Part shown: positions 35,584-46,000 of the stretch, one piece after another
Layout: every line of letters starts with the position of its first letter
How positions within the stretch are numbered: position 1 is the stretch's first letter
Source of the DNA: Streptomyces hygroscopicus
GTDB taxonomy: Bacteria; Actinomycetota; Actinomycetes; Streptomycetales; Streptomycetaceae
Length of the DNA stretch: 64,000 bases
Direction of reading: 5' to 3'
Assembly (NCBI GenBank): GCA_002021875.1
Contig: CP018627.1
Coordinates: forward strand, 2,604,001 to 2,668,000
Position numbers and translations under genes: made by a program
The notes under the pieces: generated by a model
Told to the model about the DNA's origin: nothing
Database searches by the model: none
What the model saw: the letters and a program-made list of their open reading frames with translations, nothing else

Positions 35584-37263
35584 GTGGTCGCCGCGTTCCG
35601 TCGTCAAACGCTCGCGGGCGAGATGCTGGTGTTGCAGCTCGCCATCGTCGTGGTGGTGCTGATGGCGGTCGCCGCGGTCTCGCTCGCCCAGTCGGAAGCC
35701 ACCTTCAACCGGGTGGAGGGCCGCCGGGTCGGTGCGCTCGCCGAGCAACTGGCCGCCCAGCCGCTGGTACGCAGCCGGCTGGTGGGCCCCTCACCGGCGG
35801 AGGCGCTGGCCCCGCTGGTGTATTCGTCCCGGGTGCAGTCGCGGGTGACGTCCGTCACGGTGGCCGATGGTGACGGGCGCGTCGTCAGCTCGACGAATCC
35901 CACGGTGCTCGGCGACCGGCTGCCGCTGGGCAAGGGAGTCGGCGCGGGGCGCGGCTGGTCGGGCACGCTGGACTGGGACGGCAGCCGGGAACTGGTGGCC
36001 CAGGTGCCGGTCCTCGGTGCGACGGGCGACGACCTGGGGCGGCATCTGGGCACCGTCATGATCGGCGAGGCGTCTCCCACGGTGTGGCAGCGGCTGAGCG
36101 GCGCGTCCTCGTACCTGCCCGTCTACCTCGGTGTCGCCAGCGCGCTCGGCGTCGTCGGCTCCTGGCTGCTGGCCCGGCGCGTCAAACGGCAGACGCTCGG
36201 GCTGGAGCCGCGTGAGATCACCGGGCTGGCCGAGCACCGCGAGGCGATGCTGTACGGCATCGCCGAGGGCGTTGTCGCGCTCGATCCGCAGCATCGGGTG
36301 ACACTCGTCAACGACATGGGCAGACGGCTGCTGGACCTGCCCGAGGACTGCGTGGGCCGGAACCTGGCCGAGCTCGGCATCGAGGGACGACTGCTGGACG
36401 TGCTGGCCGGGGCGCGGAAGGAGACGACGGACCCGAAGGACGAGGTCGTCGTCCGGCACGGCCGCGTCCTGGTCATGAACCGGATGACCGTCGTCAAGGA
36501 CGGACGGCCGCTCGGCTCCGTCACCACACTGCGGGACCGCACCGAGCTGGCGAGGCTGGAGCGCGAGATCGGCTCCTTCCGGAGCACCTCCGAGCTGCTG
36601 CGCGCGCAGACCCACGAGTTCGCCAACCAGCTCCACACCATCTCCGGGCTGATCCAGATCGGCGAGCAGGAGGAGGTGGTGCGCTACATCCGGGCGCTGA
36701 ACCAGCGCCGCCAGTCGCTGGACATGTCCATCGGCCGCCGGGTCCGGGACACCGCCGTGGCCGCGCTGCTGATGGCGAAGGCGTCCCAGGCCGCCGAGCG
36801 GAAGGTGGTCCTGCGCCTCTCGGACCGCACCGCGCTGGACCGGCTGACCCCCGAGGACGCCGCCGATGTGGCGACCGTGGTCGGCAACCTGGTCGACAAC
36901 GCCATCGACGCCGCCACGTCCGAGCGCGGCGACGGGGGCAGGGACATGGCCGAACGCGGGGACGGCGACGAGCCATGGGTGGAGGTCGAGCTGCGCCAGG
37001 ACAACGCCAGTGTGGAGATCGTGGTACGCGACTCCGGCCCCGGTGTCGCCCCCGGACTCGCCCAGGAGGTCTTCGCCCATGGCTTCACCACCAAGGCCGC
37101 CCGGGAGGGCGAGCGCGGCATCGGGCTCGCCCTCACCCGGCTCGTCTGCGAGCGCCGCGGTGGCGAGATCGCGGTGACCAATACTCCCCAGGGCGCGATG
37201 TTCAGCGCCCGCATGTCCGTCAGCCACCCCGCCGACGCGGTGGCGGAAGGAGCGACCCGATGA
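35584..37263 (+). CDS. sensor histidine kinase, CitA/DcuS family
   Basis: Membrane sensor of about 559 residues. The N-terminus has a transmembrane helix (LAIVVVVLMAVAAVSLA), then an extracytoplasmic PAS-like sensor with VSSTNPTVLGDR and a second helix near YLPVYLGVASALGVVGSWLL. A cytoplasmic PAS and a SpoOB-type phosphoacceptor HEFANQLHTISGLIQ follow, then HATPase motifs NLVDNAIDAA, DSGPGVAPG and GERGIGLAL. It senses C4/C6 carboxylates in this family. The start is uncertain: GTG 35584 follows AGGAGAG by 12 bases; ATG 35521 is in frame. The stop overlaps the regulator start (ATGA). Confidence 0.88.
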   Translation: MVAAFRRQTLAGEMLVLQLAIVVVVLMAVAAVSLAQSEATFNRVEGRRVGALAEQLAAQPLVRSRLVGPSPAEALAPLVYSSRVQSRVTSVTVADGDGRVVSSTNPTVLGDRLPLGKGVGAGRGWSGTLDWDGSRELVAQVPVLGATGDDLGRHLGTVMIGEASPTVWQRLSGASSYLPVYLGVASALGVVGSWLLARRVKRQTLGLEPREITGLAEHREAMLYGIAEGVVALDPQHRVTLVNDMGRRLLDLPEDCVGRNLAELGIEGRLLDVLAGARKETTDPKDEVVVRHGRVLVMNRMTVVKDGRPLGSVTTLRDRTELARLEREIGSFRSTSELLRAQTHEFANQLHTISGLIQIGEQEEVVRYIRALNQRRQSLDMSIGRRVRDTAVAALLMAKASQAAERKVVLRLSDRTALDRLTPEDAADVATVVGNLVDNAIDAATSERGDGGRDMAERGDGDEPWVEVELRQDNASVEIVVRDSGPGVAPGLAQEVFAHGFTTKAAREGERGIGLALTRLVCERRGGEIAVTNTPQGAMFSARMSVSHPADAVAEGATR

Positions 37264-37952
37264 CCGAGTCGGCCGGCACGATCGATGTGCTCGTCGTGGA
37301 CGACGACTTCATGGTGGCCCGTGTCCACCGCACCTTCGTGGAGCGGGTGGCGCCGTTCCGCGTCGTCGGCACCGCGCACACCGGCGAGCAGGCGATCGAG
37401 GCGGTCGACGCGCTCCGTCCCGACCTGGTCCTGCTCGACCTCTATCTGCCGGACCTCTTCGGCCTGGACGTCATCCCCCGGCTGCGCGCCGCCGGGCACG
37501 ACTGCGACGTCATGGTGATCACCGCGGCGCGGGAGGCCGACGCGGTGCGCGGCGCGGTCCGCCAGGGCGTGGTCGACTACGTCCTCAAGCCCTTCGACTA
37601 CGAGGATCTGCGGCCTCGCCTCGAACGCTATGCGACCCAGCGCGGACGGCTGCTCACCACCGTCGTCCGCGGCCAGGCGGACGTGGACCGGGTCCTGGCC
37701 GGGGCGTTCGCACCCCCGGCGGGCGGGGCCCTCCCGAAGGGCCTGAGCGTGGAGACCGCCCAGCTCGTCGAGCGCGCCCTCCGCGAGGCGGACGGCACCG
37801 TCTCCGCCGCCGAGGCGGCCACCGCGATCGGCATCTCCCGGGTCAGCGCCCGCCGTTACCTGGAGTACTTCCACGCCACCGGCAACGCCGACGTGTCCCT
37901 GCGCTACGGCACCGCCGGCCGCCCGGAGCGCCGCTACAACTGGCGGGCGTAG
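37260..37952 (+). CDS. response regulator, CitB/DcuR family
   Basis: Response regulator of 230 residues. The receiver domain has acidic pocket VVDDDF, phosphoacceptor Asp in VLLDLYLPDLFGLD and conserved Lys in VLKPFDYEDL. The C-terminal half holds a helix-turn-helix (SAAEAATAIGISRVSARRYLEYF) of the CitB/DcuR/DctR group. ATG 37260 overlaps the kinase stop. Probable targets are the divergent TctC gene and carboxylate transport genes, either GntP here or a TctAB pair elsewhere. Confidence 0.92.
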   Translation: MTESAGTIDVLVVDDDFMVARVHRTFVERVAPFRVVGTAHTGEQAIEAVDALRPDLVLLDLYLPDLFGLDVIPRLRAAGHDCDVMVITAAREADAVRGAVRQGVVDYVLKPFDYEDLRPRLERYATQRGRLLTTVVRGQADVDRVLAGAFAPPAGGALPKGLSVETAQLVERALREADGTVSAAEAATAIGISRVSARRYLEYFHATGNADVSLRYGTAGRPERRYNWRA

Positions 37953-38032
37953 CAACCCCGGTCCGCACCGGTTCGCACCAAGCCCGGTGGGTGGCCCGGG
38001 GTGAGACAGCCGAACGAGCCTTGTCATGACCC

Positions 38033-38061
38033 TTGACGCGGGTCGGCACGTCCACCAAGAT
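38033..38061 (+). promoter_or_regulatory. putative promoter of LacI-family gene
   Basis: TTGACG (38033-38038), a 17-base spacer and CAAGAT (38056-38061) give a reasonable sigma-70-like promoter. The 40-bp operator palindrome starts at the last base of the -10, so bound repressor would cover the transcription start. Confidence 0.5.
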
Positions 38062-38100
38062 CCCACTGGAATCGATTCCATGGAATCGATTCCAGTGGGA
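38061..38100. promoter_or_regulatory. perfect 40-bp palindrome of two LacI-type operators
   Basis: The 40 bases are exactly self-complementary. The left half is TCCCACTGGAATCGATTCCA. Each half contains the dyad TGGAATCGATTCCA with a central CG, the hallmark of LacI-family sites, so two operators abut with centres 20 bp apart. It sits between promoter and start of the LacI-family gene and is probably its autoregulatory site. Confidence 0.8.
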
Positions 38101-38200
38101 TTCATTCCGAGCCACGCCGCCCCTGTCCCTTCCCCAACCTCACCACCAGGGCGGCGGCTTCGCCGCACCCGCACGAGCCCGACACAGTGAAAGGCCGCAT

Positions 38201-39235
38201 GTGGACGCCACCGTTACCCTCAAGGACGTCGCAGCGCGCGCCGGTGTCTCCGTGGGGACCGCGTCGCGGGTGCTCTCCGGCCACTCGGCCACCTCACCCG
38301 CGGCCCGCGAACGTGTGCGGGCGGCGGCCACCGAGCTCGGCTATCGGGTGAACGCCCGGGCGCAGGCGCTGCGTTCGGCGCGCAGCCATGCGGTGGGGCT
38401 CCTCGTCTCCGACGTACGCAACCCGTTCTTCGCGGACATCGCCCACGGCGCCGAACAGACCGCGCTCGCCGCGTCGTACGTCACGCTGCTGGCCAACGCC
38501 AATGAGGACACCGCACAGCAGGACACCTACCTGGATGTGTTCCTCACCCAGCGGGTGGACGGCATCATCATCGCTCCCCAAGGAGCGGGCCGCGGCGACC
38601 TGCGCGCGCTGGAACAGGCGCGGGTGCCGCTGGTCTTCGTGGACCGCACCGTCGACGGGTTCGATGTGCCCAGCGTGACCGCCGACAACGCTCAGGGGGT
38701 CGAGCTCGCCGTCGCACATCTCGCCGAACAGGGCCACACCCGTATCGGATACATCGGCGGACCGCCGTCCGTATCCACCGGGCGGGCGCGTCTGAGCGCG
38801 TTCCTGGAGTCGATCGCCCGCCACCATCTGGACGACGACCCCGCGCTGATCACGGCGGGCGACTTCCGCCGGGCGAGCGGTGGCACCGCGGCCGCGAAAC
38901 TCCTCGCGAACCACCGGCCGCCGACCGCGTTGCTCGCCGCCGACAGCCTGATGGCGGTCGGCGCCGTGAGCGAGGTGCGCCGACGCGGTCTGCGGATCGG
39001 CGAGGATCTGGCCCTGGTCGCCTTCGACGACATCGAGTGGTTCGCCGAACTCGACCCCCCGCTCACCGTGGTGGCCCACGACGCCCGCGCCTTAGGGGCG
39101 ACCGCGATGCGGCTCCTGCTCGACGTCATCAACGGCGGTACGGCCGAATCCGTCGTCCTCCCGATGCGGCTGATCCCCCGCCGGTCATCCTCGGCGCGGC
39201 CGACGCACACCGCCGCCGTCCACCCCTCCGTCTGA
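38201..39235 (+). CDS. LacI family transcriptional regulator
   Basis: LacI/GalR regulator of 344 residues. The N-terminal helix-turn-helix and hinge are clear: VTLKDVAARAGVSVGTASRVLSG, then ERVRAAATELGYRVNARAQALRS. The periplasmic-binding-like effector domain follows (VGLLVSDVRNPFFADIAHG to the end). GTG 38201 has AAAGG upstream and fits family length. Codon 298 (39092-39094) is TTA, so full translation probably depends on the bldA tRNA. Two tandem operators lie 100-140 bases upstream. A truncated transporter follows; the effector is unknown. Confidence 0.92.
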   Translation: MDATVTLKDVAARAGVSVGTASRVLSGHSATSPAARERVRAAATELGYRVNARAQALRSARSHAVGLLVSDVRNPFFADIAHGAEQTALAASYVTLLANANEDTAQQDTYLDVFLTQRVDGIIIAPQGAGRGDLRALEQARVPLVFVDRTVDGFDVPSVTADNAQGVELAVAHLAEQGHTRIGYIGGPPSVSTGRARLSAFLESIARHHLDDDPALITAGDFRRASGGTAAAKLLANHRPPTALLAADSLMAVGAVSEVRRRGLRIGEDLALVAFDDIEWFAELDPPLTVVAHDARALGATAMRLLLDVINGGTAESVVLPMRLIPRRSSSARPTHTAAVHPSV

Positions 39236-39263
39236 CGGCCCCTACCCACCCACACCCACAGCG

Positions 39264-40388
39264 CGAATCGGCGGGGCCATCGGCGGTTACCTCGGCGACC
39301 GCCACGGGCGTAAACCGGTCCTGGTCGCGGCCCTGCTGACGATGGGCATCGCCACCGTCCTGATCGGCATGCTGCCCACCTATGAGCAGGTCGGGGTGTT
39401 CGCGCCCGCGCTGCTGGTGGTCATCCGCTGTATTCAGGGGCTGGCGTTCGGCGCCGAGTGGGGCAGCGCCGTGATGATGACGTACGAGCACGCGCCCCGC
39501 ACCCGCCGCGGCCTGTACTCGGCGATACCGCAGGCCGGCAACCCGCTGGGCATCGCGCTCGCCAACATCGCCTTCCTGCTCTCCGCCACCCTCGACTCCG
39601 ACTGGGCCTGGCGGCTGCCCTTCCTGGCCAGCGCCCTGCTGATCGTGGCCGGAGTGGTCATCCGGATGAAGCTCACCGAGTCCCCGGAGTTCGAGGCCGC
39701 CAGGGCGAAGGGCACCACCGTCCGCAACCCGCTGCTCAGCGTGGTGCGCGAGGACTGGCGCAACATCCTGCGCATCATCGCCCTGCGCGTCGTGGAGTCC
39801 TGTGCCTACTACCTGACCGCCACCTACCTCCTCTCCTACATCACCGACCGCGACTCCGGCGACCGTGGCGTGGCACTCGCCGGTGTGGTCACCGCCAGCC
39901 TGCTCGCCACCGCCACCACCGTGCTCTCCGGCGCGCTCACGGACCGCGTGGGCCGCCGCACGGTCTACCTCGTGGCCTGTGTGCTGGCCGCCCTCTTCGG
40001 CTTCCCGATGTTCCTGATGGCCAACTCCGGGGCCCCGGTGCTCATCGTGCTGATCTTCCTGATCGGCATCGGTGTGATCCACGCGGCGCTGACGGGCACT
40101 CAAGCGGCCTGGTTCGCCGAGCTGTTCAACACCGCCACCCGCACGTCCGGGGCCTCACTGGGCTACCAGACGGCGGCGTCGGTGGCCGGTTTCGCGCCGT
40201 TCCTCGCCGTGCTGCTCGCGGAGTCCTTCGGCTGGGCAGGCCCGGCCGGTCTCTACGTGTGCATCGCGCTGGTGGGACTTCTCGGCGTGCTGTCCACCCG
40301 TGAGACCTGGGGCCCCGGGCAGCGCACGGCCCGCCCGGCCGGTCAGCCGCGGCGGCCGGCCGATCGGGCGGGGCATCCTTCCCGCTGA
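39264..40388 (+). pseudogene. MHS-type MFS transporter lacking its N-terminus
   Basis: The frame matches an MHS transporter from the loop 2-3 motif (GGAIGGYLGDRHGRKPVLV) to the C-terminus, about 375 residues. The first two helices, about 80 residues with the usual EWYDF-type motif, are missing. Homology starts within 30 bases of the LacI-family stop codon. No ATG, GTG or TTG lies in frame before ATG 39342, which would cut even more. A deletion seems to have joined the LacI gene to the transporter interior. If translated from 39342 it would have about ten helices and is unlikely to work. Confidence 0.75.
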
Positions 40389-40410
40389 GGGCGGCCCTCA
40401 CGGACCGGGC

Positions 40411-40977
40411 CTAGCGGTCCTGACCCGGCATGCCCGCACACGTCCGGCAGGGACAGTGCGGGCAGCCCGTGGTGTGCAGGTAGCGTGGCGGACCGGCCGT
40501 ACGGCGGCAGATCAGGCAGGTCAGTTCGCCGTCGTCGGCGACCACTTCCTCGTACGCCACCGGGGTCATCCGGTCGTCCGCGCCGATCCGCTTGTGCGGC
40601 GAGCCGACGGCGAGGATCAGATGGTCGGTGATCGCGCCGACGGCGTGCGGGATGTCGCCTTCGATCAGGAAGGTCTGTCCGGCGTGGGTTTCGTGGATGC
40701 GGCCGTCGTAGGTGATGGTCCCGATGCCGGCCACCACGGTCAGGACGTGGTGGCCGGGGTGGGTGTGCGGGACGAACCCGGCGCCCGCGGGCAGCCGGAT
40801 CAGGTCGGCGCCGATGTCCCCGTTGGTCACCAGTTCGCGTCCGCTGGCCGACGCCGTGCCGTGGACCGGCACGGGCAGCGGAGCATGCTGCACATGCAGT
40901 CCGGTGTGCTGGTGGCGCACCGTCCTGGTGGCCCAGGTCGCGATCTTCAGCGCGGGCTCGGTGTCCTGTTCCGGCAT
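40411..40977 (-). CDS. cupin domain protein with cysteine-rich C-terminal tail
   Basis: Protein of 188 residues. The single cupin barrel shows GAGFVPHTHPGHHVLTVVAG, with histidines able to bind a metal, and a second motif around EGDIPHAVGAITDHLILAVG. The last 45 residues are unusual: CLICRRT and CPHCPCRTCAG hold six cysteines and a histidine, probably a zinc site. It is the last gene of the NRPS operon, one base after the AMP-ligase stop. It may modify the peptide, bind an intermediate or serve as regulator; function is not assignable. Confidence 0.85.
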   Translation of the reverse strand: MPEQDTEPALKIATWATRTVRHQHTGLHVQHAPLPVPVHGTASASGRELVTNGDIGADLIRLPAGAGFVPHTHPGHHVLTVVAGIGTITYDGRIHETHAGQTFLIEGDIPHAVGAITDHLILAVGSPHKRIGADDRMTPVAYEEVVADDGELTCLICRRTAGPPRYLHTTGCPHCPCRTCAGMPGQDR

Positions 40978-40978
40978 G

Positions 40979-43030
40979 TCACTCCCTCGGTTGTGAATCC
41001 CAAACGACGCCGCCCAGGTCATGGCGGCCGGCGCGCAGAACGGAAAAGCCCACCGTGGCCGGGCGGCCGGGGCGCGGCCGCCGCATCCACGTCCAGCGGT
41101 CGGCACGGGCCGTCCCGTGGTCGTCCGCGAGACGGCGCCACAGGTAGTCGAGCGCCCATGGCGTGCCGTCGGCAGTGGTGGGGACATGGGTGGGGGCATT
41201 GCTGGAGGCATGGGTGGGGGTGGCGGGGGCGTGGGGCAGCAGTCGCAGTGTGCCGTCCTCGGACTCCCACCGTGCGCCGAACTCCACCGGCCCGGGCGCC
41301 GCGGGTACGCCGTCCTCGGTGACGGGTTCGGCCGCGGACTTGACGATCTCGGCGGCGAGTTCGGCGTATTCCGAGAGGGGCCACTGGGACCGCAGATACG
41401 CACGCCACCGCGCCTTCTCCGACTCCGGCAGGGGCGTCCTGATCCCGTTCTCGCGCACGTGTGCGCGCAGGAAGTCGAACGCGGCGAAGGCCGGCTCGTC
41501 TCCGGTGGGGGCCGGTTCGTCGGCGGCGTACGGCGCGATCGCCCGCAGTGCGCGGTGCGGGTCACGGTGCGGGTCGCGGTGCGGGGCACGGTCCAGGTCC
41601 CACGAGGCCGCGTCCTCCGTCGGGCCGGTGGCGAGCAGGGTCCGGGCGGTGGCGGCGGCGTAGCGCAGCAGTCGTTCGTAGCGGACGGCGGAGATCCGCC
41701 GTACGGCCAGGGTGCCGCCCATCGCGGTGCGCTGTGGCTTGCCGGTGGCGGTGGCCAGGAAGCCGCCCCATCGGACGGCGGCGGGGCGTAGGGCGGCCTG
41801 CTCGCACACGGTCCGCACCGCGTCGAGGGTGGTGGCGGCAGGCTCGTCGATGACGAGGCCGACCTCGTGGCCGAGAGTGCTCTCGGCCACCGGGACGGCG
41901 GCGAACCGGCCGCGCAGGCCCGCGTCGTGCCACATCCGCTCCACGTCCAGCGGATAGTGCTTCTCGCCACCACGGTCGATGCGTTCCTTGGCGCGCCCCC
42001 TGAGCACGAGCAGTCCGTCGCGGAACTCTCCGAGGTCACCGGTGCGCAGCCAGCCGTCGGGGGTGAGCGTCTCGGCGGTGCCGCCCTGGTCGCGCCAGTA
42101 GCCGTCCATCATGTCCGGTGTTCTGATCCACACCTCGCCGGAGGCGAGCCGTACCTCCGTGCCGGGCAGCGGGAGTCCGACCGGCGGGAAGCGGTCGAGG
42201 TACTGCGCCAGGAAGTCCTCCTCGGTCAACACGGGCATGGTGAAGCTGAAGTTGACCGCTTCGGTGAGCCCGTATCCCTGGCGGAGTCGTGGCCCGTAGC
42301 GCCGGTGGAAGCGCCGGGCGAGGTCGCCGGTGAGCGGGGCGGCCGCGGTGATCAGGTAGTCCAGGCCGTCCGGCCAGCCGGGGCCCGCCTCCACCAGCTC
42401 GGTGAGCAGGGCGGGAACGATCGAGGCGGTGCGGGCGCCACCCGCCGCCAGATCGCGCAGATAGCCTTCCGGGTCGAAGGCGGTGTGCAGGACCAGCGGG
42501 GTGTGCGTGATGTGGGTGCCGATGAGCGACATGACGAGCGCGTTGCAGTGGTACAGCGGCAGGCAGGTGCCGTGCGGACGGCCGGGGGCGAAACGGTGCA
42601 GCCGCGCCGTCTTGGTGGCGTTGCCGAGGACGGCGCGGCGGCTGAGCATCACGCCCTTGGGGGTGCCGGTGGATCCGGAGGTGAACATGATGAACGCCAG
42701 GCCCGCTCCCCCGGGATCGGCCGGGGCCCCGGGAAGGATCCGCGCGCGGAGCGCCTGCGCGCGGTCGCGGGATGCGTCGATGACCGCCGAGGCGTCCACG
42801 CGCCGTACGGTGTCGGCCAGCTCCGCATCGGAGCTGCGCGGATGGCGCGGTACGGCCACCAGCCCCAGGTCGAAGCAGGTGAGGAGGGCCCCGGCCAGCG
42901 ACTCGCCATGCGGGAGCCGGATGACCACGCGGGCACCGGCCGGCAGCTCCTCCAGGCCGTGCAGCGGTGCTCGGAAGCGCCGTGCCAGTTCCGTGGTGTC
43001 CAGCGGGGCTCGGTGCGCCACAGATGTCAT
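40979..43030 (-). CDS. AMP-dependent acyl ligase with unassigned C-terminal extension
   Basis: Adenylate-forming enzyme of 683 residues. Core motifs are [15 protein letters not shown], the aromatic loop [36 protein letters not shown] and the A10-like TGKPQRT at about residue 430. This is the acyl-CoA/acyl-ACP ligase type rather than an amino-acid A domain. Residues about 445-683 do not match any domain I know; they include a DPHR repeat and helical segments ([22 protein letters not shown]). ATG 43030 overlaps the NRPS stop (ATGA). It probably activates an acid for the NRPS, either as starter or tailoring acyl group. Confidence 0.88.
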   Translation of the reverse strand: MTSVAHRAPLDTTELARRFRAPLHGLEELPAGARVVIRLPHGESLAGALLTCFDLGLVAVPRHPRSSDAELADTVRRVDASAVIDASRDRAQALRARILPGAPADPGGAGLAFIMFTSGSTGTPKGVMLSRRAVLGNATKTARLHRFAPGRPHGTCLPLYHCNALVMSLIGTHITHTPLVLHTAFDPEGYLRDLAAGGARTASIVPALLTELVEAGPGWPDGLDYLITAAAPLTGDLARRFHRRYGPRLRQGYGLTEAVNFSFTMPVLTEEDFLAQYLDRFPPVGLPLPGTEVRLASGEVWIRTPDMMDGYWRDQGGTAETLTPDGWLRTGDLGEFRDGLLVLRGRAKERIDRGGEKHYPLDVERMWHDAGLRGRFAAVPVAESTLGHEVGLVIDEPAATTLDAVRTVCEQAALRPAAVRWGGFLATATGKPQRTAMGGTLAVRRISAVRYERLLRYAAATARTLLATGPTEDAASWDLDRAPHRDPHRDPHRALRAIAPYAADEPAPTGDEPAFAAFDFLRAHVRENGIRTPLPESEKARWRAYLRSQWPLSEYAELAAEIVKSAAEPVTEDGVPAAPGPVEFGARWESEDGTLRLLPHAPATPTHASSNAPTHVPTTADGTPWALDYLWRRLADDHGTARADRWTWMRRPRPGRPATVGFSVLRAGRHDLGGVVWDSQPRE

Positions 43031-46000
43031 GGGTTCTCCGTCCCTCGGGCGGTGCGCTCGTATCGTCGCGCCCTCTCGGCTCGGCGCGGCTCCCCGACGG
43101 GTCGTGGCCCCTCTACTCGGCGTGACCCTTCCACTCGGTGCAGTTCGTCGGCGAGGATCCGGCCGAAGTCGCCGATGTGCTGGGGCTGCATGATCCGTTC
43201 GTGGTCGCGGTCGACTTCGTGGACGGTGAGCGCGCCGGTGACCAGCGGACGCCACGCCTTTCGCAGCGACGGGCGGTTTCCGGCGCCCGCCACGTGGACG
43301 GCATCGCCGTCCAGGACGGGTGGCCGGTAGTCCCGCAGGAGCCGGGCGTTGTTCTTGGAGACCGCGACGACGCGGCCGATGTCCTCCTCGGTGAGAGTGG
43401 CGAGCACACTGCCCTCGGCGCGGAGCGCGGCGGTGACCGTGGCGAAGTCCGTTTCGCCGGGCGGGAATCGCCGCTCGTCGTATCCGGCCGCGGTCAGCAG
43501 GATGCGGTGGATCCGCTCCTCGTCGATGCGCTCCCCGGGCCCGTCGTCGGGTCCGTCGCCGGGTGCGTCGCCGGGTCCGTCGTCGGGGCGCGGCGGCAGG
43601 GTGTCGACGACGCAGACCAGCCCTGGCTCGACGCCCAGCTCCCGCAGCCGTACTGCCATGGCGTGGGCGACGAGACCGCCGAAGGACCAGCCGATCAGGT
43701 GGTACGGGCCGTGCGGGCGCACCGACCGCAGTTCGTCGACGTAGATCTCGGCCATCTCCTCGACGCTGGAGGGCAGTTGGCGGATGCCACCGGGGCCCTC
43801 GCCCCGGAGGGCGTAGAGCGGATGCGCGCGGTCGACGTGGTGCAGCAGCCCGGCGTACAGCCAGCCGAGGCCGCTCAGGGGGTGCACACAGAACACCGGC
43901 GCCGCTTCGCCACCGGCGCGGTACGCGATGAGGTGGCCCCGGGTCGTGGGCGTGCCGTCGTCGAGACGTGCGGCGAGAGCGGCCGGGGTGGTCGCTTCGA
44001 ACAGGTCGCGGATGGTGGGCCGCAGGCCGAGCACCTCGTGGATCCGGGAGGCGAGCCGGGTGGCGCTCAGCGAGTGCCCACCCAGTTCGAAGAAGCTGTC
44101 CGTGGCCCCGATCCGGGGCAGGCCGAGCACCTCGGCGAACAGTCGGCACAGCGCCTCCTCCCGCAGCGTGCCCGGCGCCCGGCCGCGGGTGCCGCGGCCC
44201 CATTCGGGCTCGGGCAGCGCGCGCCGGTCCACCTTGCCGTTCCGGGTGAGCGGAAGGCGGTCGAGGGGGTGGAGCCGGGCGGGCAGCATGTAGCCGGGCA
44301 GCCGCGCGGCCAGGTGGTCGCGTACGGAGTCGAGGTCGAGGTCGGCCCCGGCGGGATCGGCCCCGGCGAGGCCGGCGTCGGCGAGGCCGGTTCCGGCGGA
44401 TTGGGGCACGAGGTAGCCGACCAGCCGCCGGTCGTCGGGACCCAGGTCCCGCACCGCCGCGGCGGCGGCCCGCACTTGGGGGTGAGCCGTCAACGCGGCC
44501 TCGATCTCGCCGAGTTCGATGCGGTGGCCGCGCAGTTTGATCTGGTCGTCGTCGCGGCCGTGGAAGCGCAGGGTGCCGTCGGCCCGCCAGGAGGCCAGAT
44601 CGCCGGTGCGGTACATGCGGGTGCCGGGCGGGCCGAAGGGGTCGGCGACGAAGCGCCACGCGGTGAGCGACGGACGGTGCAGATAGCCGTGGGCGACGCC
44701 CGCCCCGGCCAGGTACAGCTCACCGATGGCGCCGGGCGGCACGGGTCGCAGCCGGTGGTTGAGAACGTACGCGCGAGTGTTGGCGACGGGGCGGCCCAGG
44801 GGGACACCGGGCTCCTGAGGACCGGTGACGGGGTGGCAGGCGGACCAGACGGTGGTCTCGGTGGGGCCGTAGCAGGCGAGCAGACGGCAGCCGAGGCCGG
44901 TGAGGGTCTCGGCGAGCGGGCCGGGGACGGACTCACCGCCGATCACCGCGCGCATGCCGTGCAGCACGGCGGGCCGCCGGGCCGCCAGGGTCTCCCAGCG
45001 CGAGGGGGTGGCCTGCATGACCGTGACGCGGTGCCGGGCCAGGAAGGCGAGCAGGGCGTCCGGGTCACGGAGCGTCGCGGCGTCGGCGACCACCGTGGCG
45101 GCGCCGGTGACGGGGCCGAGGAACAGCTCGGGCACCGACATGTCGAAGCCGGCCGGGGCGGCTGCCAGGACGCGGTCGCCGGCGCGGACACCGAGTCGTT
45201 CGCGCATCGTGGCCAGCAGGTTGGTCAGCGCCGGGCGCGGGACGACGACGGCTTTGGGGTGGCCGGTGGAGCCGGAGGTGTGGATCGCGTAGGCGGCGTC
45301 GGCGGGCAGCCGGGCGGGGCCGAACGGCGTGACCGGCCCGGCGGTGAGGACCCAGGGCTCGCCGGTGGGTTTCGGGGCGCGGGTGGTGGCCGGGCCGCGG
45401 GTGGTACCCGCAACGCCGCTGGCCGCGGGGTCGGTACCCGGGGCCTCGATGCCCGGAGTGCCCATGCCCGGCGTGCCGGTGGCCGCAGCGCCAGTGGCCA
45501 CGGCCCGCATGTCCGCCGCGCACAGAACGAGGGCGGGGCGGGCGTCGGCGAGCAGGGCGTCGATCCGTTCGGGCGGCAGGTCGGGGTCGAAGGGCAGATA
45601 GGCGGCGCCGGAGGCCAGCACGGCCAGGCACGCGGTGATCAGGCCGGTGTCGCGCGGCAGCCCGACGGCGACCAACCGGCCGGGGCCCGCGCCACGGTCC
45701 GCAAGCGTCCGGGCGAGGTCCGCGACCCGTTCGGAGAGCTGCCGGAAGTCCAGGGTCTCCGTGGTTCCGATCACGGCGGGCGCGTTCGGGGTGCGGCGGG
45801 CCTGGGCCGCGAACAGCTCGACCACGCCTGCCGCCCCGGCCGCCTCGTGCGCGGCGTCGCTCCAGGTGATGTCGTTCCAGGCGGTGTCGTTCCAGGCGGT
45901 GTCATTCCAGGCGGTGACGGTCCGTCGCTCCTCGTCCTCCGTGAGCAGGGGCAGGTCCGCGATGGCCCGGTCGGGGTCGGTCACGGCGGCGCGGAGCAGC

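Noticed and set aside
40387..40420. Short inverted repeats (GAGGG/CCCTC and GGACCG/CGGTCC) as a terminator
   Set aside because: Stems are only 5-6 bp and overlap the ends of both convergent genes; too weak to call.
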